Origin: Thermoleophilia bacterium
GTDB taxonomy: Bacteria > Actinomycetota > Thermoleophilia > Gaiellales > Gaiellaceae
Assembly: GCA_025928515.1 (NCBI GenBank)
Contig: JAICJI010000006.1
Coordinates: 1-64,000 of the forward strand
Reading direction: 5' to 3'
Length of the DNA stretch: 64,000 nt
How positions within the stretch are numbered: position 1 is the first letter of the stretch; each line of letters starts with the position of its first letter. The position numbers and the translations under genes were made by a program. Positions 41,489-49,958 of this stretch are shown piece by piece. The notes beneath the pieces were generated by a model, which was given only the letters and a program-made list of their open reading frames with translations, ran no database searches and was not told the origin of the DNA.

Positions 41489-42790
41489 GTGGGCATTCGC
41501 TCTTCCCACGACCGCGAGATCCTCCGCCTCGCCTTGCCGGCACTCGGGGCGCTCGCGGCCGAGCCGCTGTACGTCCTCGCCGACACCGGGATCGTCGGCC
41601 ACCTCGGCCGGCCGCAGATCGCCGCGCTCGGCCTCGCGGGGACGGTGCTCGCGGGCTCGTTCACGATCTTCAACTTCCTCACGTACGGGACGACGGCAGT
41701 GGTCGCGCGGGCGACGGGCGCAGGCCGGGAGGAGGACGCGGCTCGGCTCGCGGCGCAGGCTCTTTGGACTGCGGTCGGAATCGGATTCGCGCTGCTCGTC
41801 GGCTGCGAGGTCGTCGCCGCCCCGCTCCTCGCGGCCCTCGGCGGCCACGGCCGCTCGGGACACTTCGCGCTCGTCTATTTCCGGATCGCAGCGCTCGGAC
41901 TGCCTGCGGCGCTCATTGCTCTCGCGGGCCAGGGCTACCTGCGCGGGGTCTCGAACCTGCGCCGGCCGCTCGAGATCGTGGTCGCGGCGAACGGCGTCAA
42001 TCTCGTGCTCGAGGTCGTCTTCGTTTACGTCTTCCACTGGGGGATCGCCGGCTCGGCGGCCGGAACGGCGATCGCGCAAGCCGCCATGGGCATGGCGTTC
42101 GTCGTCGAGTTGCTGCGTCCTCACGCACCTTCGCGCAGACCGAGCCTCGCCGAGATGAAGCCGCTCTTCCGGATCGGGAGGCAGATCTTCGTGCGCACGG
42201 CGGCGCTCTATGCCTCGTTCCTCGTGGCCGCTTCCGTGCTCGCGCGCATGGGGGACGCGCAGATCGGTGCGCACCAGATCGCCTACCAGCTCTTCGTCCT
42301 GCTCGCGCTCCTCCTCGATGCGCTCGCCATCGCGGGCCAGGTGATCATCGGCCGGATGCTCGGCGCAGGCGACGCCGACGGCGCGCACGCGGCGGCGGTC
42401 CGGATGATCGGCTGGTCGGTCGTGATCGGGCTCGTCTTCGCCGTCGTGCTCGCACCGCTCTCACACGCGATCCCGCGCGCGTTCACCGACGATCCGCACG
42501 TCCTCCACCAGGCGGCACTCCTCTGGCCGTTCCTCGCGGCGATGCAACCCCTCGGCGGCGCGGTCTTCGCGCTCGACGGGATCCTGATCGGCGCCGGCGA
42601 CACGCGCTACCTCATGTGGTCGATGCTCGCTGCGAGCGCGCTGTTCGTCCTCCTGGCTGCGCTCGCCCTCTCGCTCGGCTGGGGAGTGATCGGCGTCTGG
42701 GCGGCCCTCGACGTCCTCATCGCGGCACGACTTGCGCTCCTCGGCCCGCGCTTCGTGCGCCGCCGGTGGGCGGTCGTCGGCTGGGAGTAA
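41489..42790 (+). CDS. MATE family efflux transporter (DinF-like)
   Basis: Cation-coupled multidrug/metabolite exporter, 433 residues, twelve spans. It starts SHDREILRLALPALGALAAEPLYVLADTGIVGHLG, typical of the DinF branch, and has GQGYLRGVSNLRRPLEIVV, QIGAHQIAYQLF and DGILIGAGDTRYLMWSM in the second half. GTG at 41489 is taken since the in-frame sequence upstream is antisense to the flippase gene. The stop codon TAA is part of the -10 of the following gene. Confidence 0.94.
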   Translation: MGIRSSHDREILRLALPALGALAAEPLYVLADTGIVGHLGRPQIAALGLAGTVLAGSFTIFNFLTYGTTAVVARATGAGREEDAARLAAQALWTAVGIGFALLVGCEVVAAPLLAALGGHGRSGHFALVYFRIAALGLPAALIALAGQGYLRGVSNLRRPLEIVVAANGVNLVLEVVFVYVFHWGIAGSAAGTAIAQAAMGMAFVVELLRPHAPSRRPSLAEMKPLFRIGRQIFVRTAALYASFLVAASVLARMGDAQIGAHQIAYQLFVLLALLLDALAIAGQVIIGRMLGAGDADGAHAAAVRMIGWSVVIGLVFAVVLAPLSHAIPRAFTDDPHVLHQAALLWPFLAAMQPLGGAVFALDGILIGAGDTRYLMWSMLAASALFVLLAALALSLGWGVIGVWAALDVLIAARLALLGPRFVRRRWAVVGWE

Positions 42791-42793
42791 GAT
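42788..42793 (+). promoter_or_regulatory. Leaderless -10 element of the deaminase gene
   Basis: TAAGAT ends 6 bases before the ATG at 42800 and includes the stop codon TAA of the upstream MATE gene. Confidence 0.55.
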
Positions 42794-42799
42794 CGGTCG

Positions 42800-43831
42800 A
42801 TGGAACGCCAGGGTCTCGCCGAGCTGCACACTCACCTCGGCGGCTCGGTCTCCTCCGACACCCTCTGGTCACTCGCGCACCGGCAGGGCATCGCGCTTCC
42901 GGTCAAGGACTTCTGGGACTTCGACCGCCTCGTGACCGTGTCCGACCCGCGCGGGGTGCCCGACCTCGACGCGCTCGACGCGATCTACCACTGGACGGAG
43001 CTGATCCAGTCGAGCCCGGCCGCCGTCGAGGTGTCTGTGCACGGCGCGATCGGCGGCGCGTACCGCTCACAGGGGATCACGACGCTCGAGCTCCGCTTCA
43101 ACCCGATGAAGCGGAACCGCGGCGGCGAGCGCGACCTCGACCACATCATCCTCGCCGCGATCCGCGGCCTCGACGTCGCGAGCCTCGAGTACCCGCACGT
43201 GCGCGCCGGCCTGATCCTGATGATGGATCGGACCTTCACGCCGCACCAGAACGAGATCATCGTCGAGAAGGCGATCCGCTGGGCTCCGCGCGGCGTGGTG
43301 GGCATCGACATCGCCGGGCCGCGCCCGGGCGGCGCGCGCTACGACTACGCGCAGGTGCAGCCGATGGTCGAGGAGGCCCGAGCTGCCGGGCTCGGGGTCA
43401 CGATCCACGTCGGCGAGGAGGGAGCCGAGATGGGCCGCGCCGAGATCGGCGAGGTGCTCGAGCTCCTGCGGCCTGACCGGATCGGCCACGGGATCCTCGC
43501 CGCCGGCGACGCCGAGCTGATGCGGGAGCTGCGCGACCGCGAGGTCGTCCTCGAGATCTGCCCGACCTCGAACCTCCTCACGAAGTCGCTGCCCGACGAG
43601 GAGGCGGTGCGCGACGTCTTCCGCACCTTCGTCGACAACGGCGTCCTCTTCACGATCGCGACGGACGGGCCGGAGATGATGCGCACTCACCTCCGCGACG
43701 AGTTCGACCTGCTCCTGCGGATCGGCGCACTGACGCAGGACGAGCTGACCGAGGCGAACACGCGCGGGCACGAGGCGAGCTTCGTCGGCGGCGCACATGC
43801 CGCCCAGCCGAATACTCCCGTCGGCCGATAG
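42800..43831 (+). CDS. Adenosine deaminase-family amidohydrolase, variant active site
   Basis: TIM-barrel metal-dependent deaminase, 343 residues. Metal and catalytic residues visible: His10 and His12 in ELHTHLGGS, His203 and Glu206 in TIHVGEEG, His230 in DRIGHGI, Asp289 in TDGPEMM. Two substrate-side positions differ from true adenosine deaminase: the SLNTDDP loop is IATDGP, with Gly for the second Asp, and the GIDLAGxE loop reads GIDIAGPR. It may act on another aminopurine or related amine, for example a futalosine-pathway or modified nucleoside substrate. Leaderless ATG start. Confidence 0.85.
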   Translation: MERQGLAELHTHLGGSVSSDTLWSLAHRQGIALPVKDFWDFDRLVTVSDPRGVPDLDALDAIYHWTELIQSSPAAVEVSVHGAIGGAYRSQGITTLELRFNPMKRNRGGERDLDHIILAAIRGLDVASLEYPHVRAGLILMMDRTFTPHQNEIIVEKAIRWAPRGVVGIDIAGPRPGGARYDYAQVQPMVEEARAAGLGVTIHVGEEGAEMGRAEIGEVLELLRPDRIGHGILAAGDAELMRELRDREVVLEICPTSNLLTKSLPDEEAVRDVFRTFVDNGVLFTIATDGPEMMRTHLRDEFDLLLRIGALTQDELTEANTRGHEASFVGGAHAAQPNTPVGR

Positions 43832-43851
43832 CTCCGTCTCCGCTGGGGCCG

Positions 43852-43857
43852 TAGCGT
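43852..43857 (+). promoter_or_regulatory. Leaderless -10 element of the small LuxR-type gene
   Basis: TAGCGT ends 8 bases before the ATG at 43866. Confidence 0.5.
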
Positions 43858-43865
43858 GCCCGGAC

Positions 43866-44129
43866 ATGAGAGGCAGCGACCAGGCAAAGCCCGACCTCAC
43901 CGAGCGCCAGCTCCAGATCGTGGTGCTGATCGCGCGCGGATGCTCGAACGACGAGGTCGGAGAGCGTCTCGGCATTTCGCCCAGAACGGCTAAGGCGCAC
44001 TGCGACGTGCTGCGCCAGAAGCTCGGCGTGCCGAGGCGGCGGCAGATTCCTGCCGCGTTCAAGACGCTCACCGGCGAGGACCCCCTCGCGCGTGAGCTTG
44101 CGCCGGTCCTAGCCGGCGCCGGGGGCTGA
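43866..44129 (+). CDS. Small LuxR-type HTH protein without sensor domain
   Basis: An 87-residue protein consisting of little more than one LuxR/GerE DNA-binding domain: LTERQLQIVVLIARGCSNDEVGERLGISPRTAKAHCDVLRQKLGV, with the recognition helix SPRTAKAHCDVL. There is no receiver or other sensing domain. It probably binds DNA as a dimer and may be controlled by its own level. It lies just before the large MalT-like regulator and has a strong hairpin 7 bases after its stop. Confidence 0.88.
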   Translation: MRGSDQAKPDLTERQLQIVVLIARGCSNDEVGERLGISPRTAKAHCDVLRQKLGVPRRRQIPAAFKTLTGEDPLARELAPVLAGAGG

Positions 44130-44135
44130 CGGCGA

Positions 44136-44165
44136 CCCGCGCTCGGGCCCTACACCGAGCGCGGG
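44136..44165 (+). terminator. Hairpin terminator without U-tract
   Basis: Perfect 11-bp stem CCCGCGCTCGG/CCGAGCGCGGG with an 8-base loop, starting 7 bases after the stop of the small LuxR gene. No T-run follows, as is often the case in high-GC actinobacteria, so it could terminate or protect the mRNA end. Confidence 0.55.
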
Positions 44166-44245
44166 CCCCCCGCTTGCAGCAGACGTGACGAACAGATGAA
44201 GGAGGAGTAGGGTCCTCCCGACCGGGCGGCGGGTCCGGCAGGGGA

Positions 44246-46774
44246 ATGGTGGAGACGATCACAGCTGCGGCCTCGCCCGCGCTCGACCACATCATCGAGC
44301 GCCCGCGGCTGATCGCGCGACTCGCAGAGGGAGGCGGCGCGCGAGTCTCGGTGCTCGCAGCTCCCGCCGGCTATGGCAAGACGACGCTTGCGCGCCAGTG
44401 GTCGCAGCGGCAGGCCGGCCGCGTCGCGTGGTACCGGACGACGCGAGCCTCGGGAGACGTTGCGCTGCTCGCGGTTCAGCTCGACGACTTGCTCGCATCG
44501 ATCGCACCGGAGCTGCCGCGCGAGCCGGGCAAGGTCGCGGCGATCGCGTCTGTCAACCCGAGTCCAAAGCCGCTGGGTCGCGCGATCTTGCGGACGTTCG
44601 AGACGCTGGACCAAAGCGTTCTCCTCGTTGTCGACGAATGGGAGGCGGCCGAAACCGACGAGGCCGAGGAACTCCTGTCGATGCTCGTCGAGGGTCTCGC
44701 CATCCGCTTCCTGATCACGACGAGAACGCGGCCCGATTGGTTCACGCCTCGGCTCCAGGTCTACGGCGAGGGCCTCGAGATCGGAGTGAGCGAGCTCGAG
44801 ATGACCGACGAGGAAGCGACGCAAGTCTTGGCTGCACTGGGCGCGGTCGCGGGACGAGCGCGGCTGATGCGCACTGCGGGAGGGTGGCCCGCGGTGCTCG
44901 GCCTCGCGGCGATGAGCGGCGACGTCGACTTCACGTCGAGCCGTCTCCTCTCGCACACGCTCTACGACTTCCTCGCAAGCGAGTTGCTCGCGACTGCTAC
45001 CGAGGAGACGCAAGCAGCGCTGATGCTACTGGCGGTGGCGTCGATAACGGACGTCGAGGTGGCGCGCTCCGTTCTCGGCGCTGAGGGTGATGGGTTGCTC
45101 GAAGACGCCGTCGCCCGCGGACTGATAGCGGTGACGGACCGGAAAGCGCTTTCGCTCCATCCGCTACTCAGGGAACTGCTGATCCGGCGTGTCGCCGAGG
45201 TGGGTGCGAAAGCCCGGGGCACGCTCTTGTCGCGATGCCGACGCTTGCTCGAGGGGCGGCGATGGGACGAGGCGCTGTGCGTTGCCGAGATCGTGGAAGA
45301 CTCGGCTTTCGTCGTCGCGGCGATCGGCGCGGCTCTGGACGACCTACTTGGCGCGGGCCGCACAAGCAGCCTGCAGCGATGGGTGGCCGCGGCGCGCTCC
45401 GCATGTGCCACGGGCGGCCTCATCGACTATGCGGAGAGCGAGGCGCTCTTGCGAGCGAACGAGCTCGACGCAGCCCTGGCCTTTGCCACGCAGGCGAGCA
45501 GGTCACTTGCGGGTGACCTTGCCGCGCGCGCCCACCTCGTCGCTGGCCGATCAGCCCATCTCGCTGACCGACGGAAGCTCGCCATGCAACATGCCAAATC
45601 GGCTGCCGAACTGGCCATGACGCTTGAAACCAGCGAGGACGCACTCTGGGTTCGGTTCATCGCATCGTACGAGCGCGACGTCTCGGAGCAGCGCCGATGT
45701 CTCGACGACTTCGAGGCGGCGACGCGCCCAGGCGTAAAGCAAGCCTTGCGCTCAGCCAATGGCTCGCTCAGCTTCGCGGAAGTTGAAGGCGGTCTGAGTT
45801 CCGCGCTGGACACGGCCCGTGCCGCTCTGACGATGACCCGAGACGGGGATGAGCCCATCGCTCACACCGCGTTGTTGAGTCTTTACAGCTATGACCTCTC
45901 GATAGCCAGCCGTTATGAAGAGGCGTTGTCCAGCGCGGACAAGCTCGCAAGCATCGCCGAAAGCTGCGGCATCGAGTTCCCGCTCCCCTATGCTGAGCTG
46001 AACCGGGCGTACGCCTACATCGGGCTCCGGCGGTTCACGCTCGCCGACCGAACTCTGGCGATGCTCGAACGCCAAACCCAGGGCGATCCCGGAGGCTACT
46101 TCCGCGGGAATCTCGCCATCCAGCGCGCGCGACTGTATGCGAGTCTGCGCGATCCTCGACGCGCATTGGACGCGTTATCGCTCGGTCCCGATGACCGCAG
46201 CAGCTGCTGCGCACGAGCCGCGTTCGCCGGTTGGCAGGCTCTGTTCGCCACGATCGTCGGTGATACCGACGATCCCACTCATCTGACGAAATCGTCGACG
46301 GAGAGCGCGCGAAGTATCGAAGCCACCGCGCTACTCCTTCTCGCCGAGGCCGTGATCTCGCTCCGACACCAACACTTGGAGCGGGCTGACTTGTGCATCG
46401 ACGCGGCTATCGAAACCGAGGCAGCGGACACCGTCCTAATCGCCGTCCGCGCGGACCCGATGCTCGGGCAACGCATTGCGCGCCGCCAAGAGACAGTAAT
46501 CTGGCTGACGAGGCTTCTCGAGCGTTCGAGGGACACGTCGCTTGCCAATTCATTGGGGCTTCGTATCCCGCGGCCCGCTAGGCAGAAGCAAAAGCTCAGC
46601 CCACGCGAGGGAGAAGTTCACGAACTCTTAGCGCAAGGGCTGACAAACGATGAGATCGCGAGAGTGCTCTTCATCAGCCTCTCGACGACGAAGGTGCACG
46701 TTAAACACATCTACGAGAAGCTCGGTGTCCGTTCTCGGCTCGAGGCAGCGCGCGCTCTACGTGGCGACGTCTAG
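44246..46774 (+). CDS. Large ATP-dependent LuxR-family transcriptional regulator (MalT-like)
   Basis: An 842-residue STAND-type regulator. Residues 15-60 hold IIERPRLIARLAEGG and the Walker A APAGYGKTTLARQW; the Walker B-like VLLVVDEWEAAE is near residue 135. A helical TPR-like middle part spans about 330-760, and a C-terminal LuxR HTH (LSPREGEVHELLAQGLTNDEIARVLFISLSTTKVHVKHIYEKLGV) ends the protein. It probably oligomerises on ligand and ATP binding to activate transcription. Composition falls from normal at the 5' end to visibly lower GC in the second half. Its end overlaps the convergent HD-GYP gene by 18 bases. Confidence 0.92.
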   Translation: MVETITAAASPALDHIIERPRLIARLAEGGGARVSVLAAPAGYGKTTLARQWSQRQAGRVAWYRTTRASGDVALLAVQLDDLLASIAPELPREPGKVAAIASVNPSPKPLGRAILRTFETLDQSVLLVVDEWEAAETDEAEELLSMLVEGLAIRFLITTRTRPDWFTPRLQVYGEGLEIGVSELEMTDEEATQVLAALGAVAGRARLMRTAGGWPAVLGLAAMSGDVDFTSSRLLSHTLYDFLASELLATATEETQAALMLLAVASITDVEVARSVLGAEGDGLLEDAVARGLIAVTDRKALSLHPLLRELLIRRVAEVGAKARGTLLSRCRRLLEGRRWDEALCVAEIVEDSAFVVAAIGAALDDLLGAGRTSSLQRWVAAARSACATGGLIDYAESEALLRANELDAALAFATQASRSLAGDLAARAHLVAGRSAHLADRRKLAMQHAKSAAELAMTLETSEDALWVRFIASYERDVSEQRRCLDDFEAATRPGVKQALRSANGSLSFAEVEGGLSSALDTARAALTMTRDGDEPIAHTALLSLYSYDLSIASRYEEALSSADKLASIAESCGIEFPLPYAELNRAYAYIGLRRFTLADRTLAMLERQTQGDPGGYFRGNLAIQRARLYASLRDPRRALDALSLGPDDRSSCCARAAFAGWQALFATIVGDTDDPTHLTKSSTESARSIEATALLLLAEAVISLRHQHLERADLCIDAAIETEAADTVLIAVRADPMLGQRIARRQETVIWLTRLLERSRDTSLANSLGLRIPRPARQKQKLSPREGEVHELLAQGLTNDEIARVLFISLSTTKVHVKHIYEKLGVRSRLEAARALRGDV

Positions 46775-48142
46775 TGCCACTCGCACGTTCTCGCCGCTCT
46801 GCTCGAGTTGCTCTCGCTCGCGCATAAAGGAGGGGCCCCGGCCGGACCGGTAGTTCTCGTCCGCTGCCGCCAGGATTGCCTCGAAGGCCGCGACGACCGC
46901 GGTGTCGAATTGCGTCTCAACCGCCTGCGCCAGACGCATCCGAGCGACTCGGCTCGGCAGCGCGTCGCGGTACGGGCGATCCGAGGTCATCGCGTCGTAT
47001 GCGTCAGCGACACCAATGATCCGCGCAAGTAGCGGAATCTCGTCGCCGGGCAGGCCGTCCGGATAGCCCATCCCATCGATCCGCTCGTGGTGCGACCGGA
47101 CAATGTCGGCGATCTCAGAATAATCGTCGACGTTGCGCAGAATCCTCTCGCCGATCTCGGAATGCTGCTCCATTTGCCGACGTTCTTCGAGCGTCAGCGG
47201 GCCAGGCTTCTCCAGCAAGCCGGCAGGCAGGCCGATCTTGCCAATGTCGTGGACGAGGCCGCAGAGGTGGACGAGCTCCTGCGTCTCCTCGGTGAGTCCC
47301 ATCCGCTTCGCAATGTCTCTCGCATAGATCGCGACGGCTGCCGAGTGGCCAGCTGTGTACTGGTCTCTAGCGTCGAGCGTCGCGACGAGAGCTGTCGCGA
47401 ACGAAAGGCTCGCACGGCGTAGCCTTTCGTTCGCCTGCGCAAGGTCCTCAGTTACGACCTTCTCCTGCTGGTAGAGCTGCAGGAGGCGCTGGGCAGCGAA
47501 AGCCGGAAGGAAGAAGACGAGCACGAGCCACAGGGAGTAGCGGTGGTAGCCGTAGACGAACAGCGCCAGGACTGGGACGTAGAGCGGGACTGTGAGGTAC
47601 GAGACGGACGTGATGGCGCGTAGAACCTCAGGCACGTTCATCCCACGCACCCAGGCGGTTACGCCGACGAAAACCCAGTTCACCGCGAGATCAGCGACTG
47701 ACGCGACGAGACTCGCAAGAACGCATCGCACGAAGTTCGTCGGCGTCGGCACCAGCGTCCAGGCCGCAAAGCCCGCTGCAGCCGCGGTGAGTCCGCGGAT
47801 CGGCGTATATACGCTCCATTTGAGGACCGAGTCTCGTAGATCCAAGACGTTCGAGGCCGCTCCGATCACAAAGGCTCCGAGGGGGCCGAATACGACCGCT
47901 GAGAAGACGAGCGGGAGAAACGACACGGAGTTCTGGGTGCGGGTTCCCTCGGTTAGGGCGATACGCTGGCGTTCCGCCAGCGCCGCAAGCCCGGCCAATA
48001 CGGCCGCCGCCCAGATCGGCGGGAGGGGATAGCCGTGCAGCCGGAGGAGTCCAGCTACCGAGCCCGCCAAGGCAAAGAGAACAGCCGCCCACGCGACACT
48101 TCGACGATCGGCGCTAACTAGACCATTGACCAGGCGTTTCAA
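46757..48142 (-). CDS. Membrane HD-GYP domain protein (probable cyclic-di-nucleotide phosphodiesterase)
   Basis: An N-terminal part of about 230 residues with six to eight spans (VAWAAVLFALAGSVAGLL, YSLWLVLVFFLPAFAA and others) resembles a MASE-like sensor. The C-terminal HD-GYP domain has TAGHSAAVAIYARDIA, LCGLVHDIGKIGLP, QHSEIGERIL, SHHERIDGMGYPDGLPGDEIP and ADAYDAMTSDRPYR, so catalytic residues look complete for c-di-GMP hydrolysis. I take TTG at 48142 as the start because GGGGGAG lies 8 bases upstream. A GTG at 48223 would add 27 residues. Length from TTG is 461. Confidence 0.92.
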   Translation of the reverse strand: MKRLVNGLVSADRRSVAWAAVLFALAGSVAGLLRLHGYPLPPIWAAAVLAGLAALAERQRIALTEGTRTQNSVSFLPLVFSAVVFGPLGAFVIGAASNVLDLRDSVLKWSVYTPIRGLTAAAAGFAAWTLVPTPTNFVRCVLASLVASVADLAVNWVFVGVTAWVRGMNVPEVLRAITSVSYLTVPLYVPVLALFVYGYHRYSLWLVLVFFLPAFAAQRLLQLYQQEKVVTEDLAQANERLRRASLSFATALVATLDARDQYTAGHSAAVAIYARDIAKRMGLTEETQELVHLCGLVHDIGKIGLPAGLLEKPGPLTLEERRQMEQHSEIGERILRNVDDYSEIADIVRSHHERIDGMGYPDGLPGDEIPLLARIIGVADAYDAMTSDRPYRDALPSRVARMRLAQAVETQFDTAVVAAFEAILAAADENYRSGRGPSFMREREQLEQSGENVRVALDVAT

Positions 48143-48239
48143 CCTTGCTTCTCCCCCAAAAGGGGTATAAGCTGGCGTCGCCGTCAGTCCCCGATCGATC
48201 GGAGTTCTCGATGCGTCATTCACTCTTGCGTCTCGTCCT

Positions 48240-48253
48240 CCGCGCTAGCGCGG
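48240..48253. repeat. Perfect 14-bp palindrome CCGCGCTAGCGCGG
   Basis: A self-complementary 14-mer upstream of the HD-GYP gene, with another short palindrome CGATCGATCG at 48192-48201. Either may be an operator; no bound protein is known. Confidence 0.4.
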
Positions 48254-48402
48254 TTGGTGAGTCCAGGGCTTGGTAGAGCCGTCGAATAGTCCGTTATCCA
48301 CAGCGTCTGCTCATCCCCCCTGCGGGGGATCCGAGTAAGAGCTAGGAGGCGGATAGGCGGTTTCATAGGCGCCGGGTGATCTTCACCCGGCGCTTTGCTT
48401 TT
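48254..48402 (+). ncRNA. Candidate small RNA in the HD-GYP/LuxR intergenic region
   Basis: The 292 bases between 48143 and 48434 hold no convincing gene. On the plus strand this segment contains a hairpin ATCCCCC/GGGGGAT (48313-48330) and ends in a textbook intrinsic terminator (48369-48402). No plus-strand gene precedes the terminator, so a short untranslated RNA is the simplest reading. Its 5' end is not defined; I saw no clear promoter. An alternative is a terminator left over from a lost gene. Confidence 0.4.
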
Positions 48403-48437
48403 CCTTTGTCCACAGCGGAAAGTGCGCCTGTGGACTA
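48294..48437. promoter_or_regulatory. Cluster of DnaA-box-like sequences
   Basis: TTATCCACA at 48294-48302 (exact E. coli-type box), TTGTCCACA at 48406-48414 (exact Streptomyces-type box), and TGTGGACTA at 48429-48437 (inverted, 8 of 9). The last overlaps the stop of the LuxR-type gene. No dnaA or dnaN is near. Confidence 0.4.
48369..48402 (+). terminator. Intrinsic terminator
   Basis: Perfect 11-bp stem GCGCCGGGTGA/TCACCCGGCGC with a 3-base loop (48369-48393), followed on the plus strand by TTTGCTTTT. Confidence 0.8.
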
Positions 48438-48767
48438 GCCGATCAGGCCGCGGCGGAAGCCAACGGCGACCGCATGCGCGCGCGAGCGCGCTTGCAGCTT
48501 CGCCAGCAGGTGCCGTACGTGCGACTTGACCGTTTCCTCGGAAAGGAACAGCCGCTGGCCGATCTCGCGGTTCACAAGGCCGTCGGAAATGAGCTGCAGA
48601 ACCTCGATCTCACGGCCGGTCGGCTCCTGCTCGAGCTCGCGAAGCGGGCTCTGCAGCGGAATCACGTCGGCACCGCCGGTACCGCGACGCCGCGCCGCAA
48701 CTTCCTCGAAGCGACGCGAATGCGTCAGATAACGGCTCAGGATCTCCTTGCGCTCGGCAGCGTCCAC
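48435..48767 (-). CDS. Small LuxR-type HTH regulator
   Basis: A 110-residue protein with a short helical N-terminus (MDAAERKEILSRYLTHSRRF) and a LuxR/GerE domain: PTGREIEVLQLISDGLVNREIGQRLFLSEETVKSHVRHLLAKLQARSR. As with the 87-residue protein at 43.9 kb there is no receiver domain. The GTG start has TACCTC 6 bases upstream, a weak match to the leaderless pattern. It lies next to the HD-GYP gene and the DnaA-box cluster. Confidence 0.9.
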   Translation of the reverse strand: MDAAERKEILSRYLTHSRRFEEVAARRRGTGGADVIPLQSPLRELEQEPTGREIEVLQLISDGLVNREIGQRLFLSEETVKSHVRHLLAKLQARSRAHAVAVGFRRGLIG

Positions 48768-48812
48768 GTTCGAGGTATCGGCGCCCCATCCAGGGCGCTT
48801 TAGCGCCTTGGG

Positions 48813-49958
48813 CTACCTCGAATGGGTGTCGGAACTCGGCGCGGCCGAGGGATTCGAGCGTCCCGACGTGTCCTGCGGCAAGGCGGACTCGTCGGCTTCG
48901 GCCGGCGTATGCCGCTCGGCGACCGAAACCTGCTGCAGCGTGGCCTGATCGATGTTGAGCGGGTGATGGCACGCGGCGAGGTGGCCGTTGCCGTAGTCGA
49001 CGAGCGGCGGCTCGATTTGCTGGCACACATCGGTCGCATACCGGCACCGCGGATGGAAGCGACAGCCGCTCGGTGGATTGATCGGACTCGGAACGTCGCC
49101 CTCGAGCACGATCCGTTCGCGCTTCTCGGCCAGATCGGGATCCGGGATCGGGACCGCCGAGAGCAGCGCCTCGGTGTACGGCATGATCGGCCGCTTGTAG
49201 AGCTCCTCCGCCGGCGAGAGCTCCACGAGCTTCCCGAGGTACATCACCGCGATCCGGTCGCTCACGTGGCGGACGACGCCGAGGTCGTGGGCGATGAAGA
49301 TGAACGTGAGGTGGAATTCGTTCTGGAGGTCGTCGAGCAGGTTCAACATCTGCGACTGGATCGAGACATCGAGAGCTGAGACAGGCTCGTCGGCGACGAT
49401 CAGCTTCGGGCGCAACGCGAGCGCACGCGCGATCCCGATCCGCTGCCGCTGACCACCGGAGAACTCGTGCGGGAAGCGGTTGTAGTGCTCCGGCGACAGG
49501 CCGACCGTCTCGAGGATCTCGCCCACGCGCTTCTTCTGCTCCGCGCGGGTGCCGAGGTCGTGGATCCGCATCGGGTCGGACACGATCGTCCCGACGCGCT
49601 TGCGCGGGTTGAGCGACGCGTAGGGATCCTGGAAGACCATCTGCATCTCGCGCCTGAGCGGGCGCAGGCGCCGGGTCCCGAGATTCTGGATCGGCGTTCC
49701 CTGGAAGACGATCTCGCCGGCGGTCGGCTCGAGCAGCCGCACGATCGTGCGGCCCAGCGTCGACTTCCCGCAGCCCGACTCGCCGACCAGGCCGAGAGTC
49801 TCACCTTCTCGAACGGCGAAGCTCACGTCGTCGACCGCGTGCACATGTGCCACCTCGCGCTGCAGCACGCCCTTCCGGATCGGGAAGTACTTCTTGACGT
49901 GGCTGACCGAGAGAAGCGCGCCGTCGCCGGAGCCGTTCGTCTCCTCGAGGGCCGTCAC
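48813..49958 (-). CDS. Oligopeptide ABC transporter ATP-binding protein (OppF-type)
   Basis: ATPase subunit, 381 residues. Walker A is [18 protein letters not shown], the signature is [15 protein letters not shown], Walker [19 protein letters not shown], and the switch histidine follows in FIAHDLGVV. The C-terminal oligopeptide/nickel domain has [20 protein letters not shown] with cysteines that often carry an iron-sulfur cluster or metal. A ~35-residue Ser/Pro/Thr-rich tail is extra. GTG overlaps the OppD stop as GTGA; it is the last gene of the operon. Confidence 0.94.
   Translation of the reverse strand: MTALEETNGSGDGALLSVSHVKKYFPIRKGVLQREVAHVHAVDDVSFAVREGETLGLVGESGCGKSTLGRTIVRLLEPTAGEIVFQGTPIQNLGTRRLRPLRREMQMVFQDPYASLNPRKRVGTIVSDPMRIHDLGTRAEQKKRVGEILETVGLSPEHYNRFPHEFSGGQRQRIGIARALALRPKLIVADEPVSALDVSIQSQMLNLLDDLQNEFHLTFIFIAHDLGVVRHVSDRIAVMYLGKLVELSPAEELYKRPIMPYTEALLSAVPIPDPDLAEKRERIVLEGDVPSPINPPSGCRFHPRCRYATDVCQQIEPPLVDYGNGHLAACHHPLNIDQATLQQVSVAERHTPAEADESALPQDTSGRSNPSAAPSSDTHSR

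Noticed and set aside
48143-48434. A c-di-GMP riboswitch controlling the HD-GYP gene
   Set aside because: The conserved GEMM core and its tetraloop-receptor arrangement are not present, and the terminator points away from the HD-GYP gene.
48143-48437. Chromosomal replication origin
   Set aside because: DnaA boxes are only three, there is no obvious AT-rich unwinding region, and dnaA, dnaN, gyrB or rpmH are absent. A regulatory or titration site is more likely.
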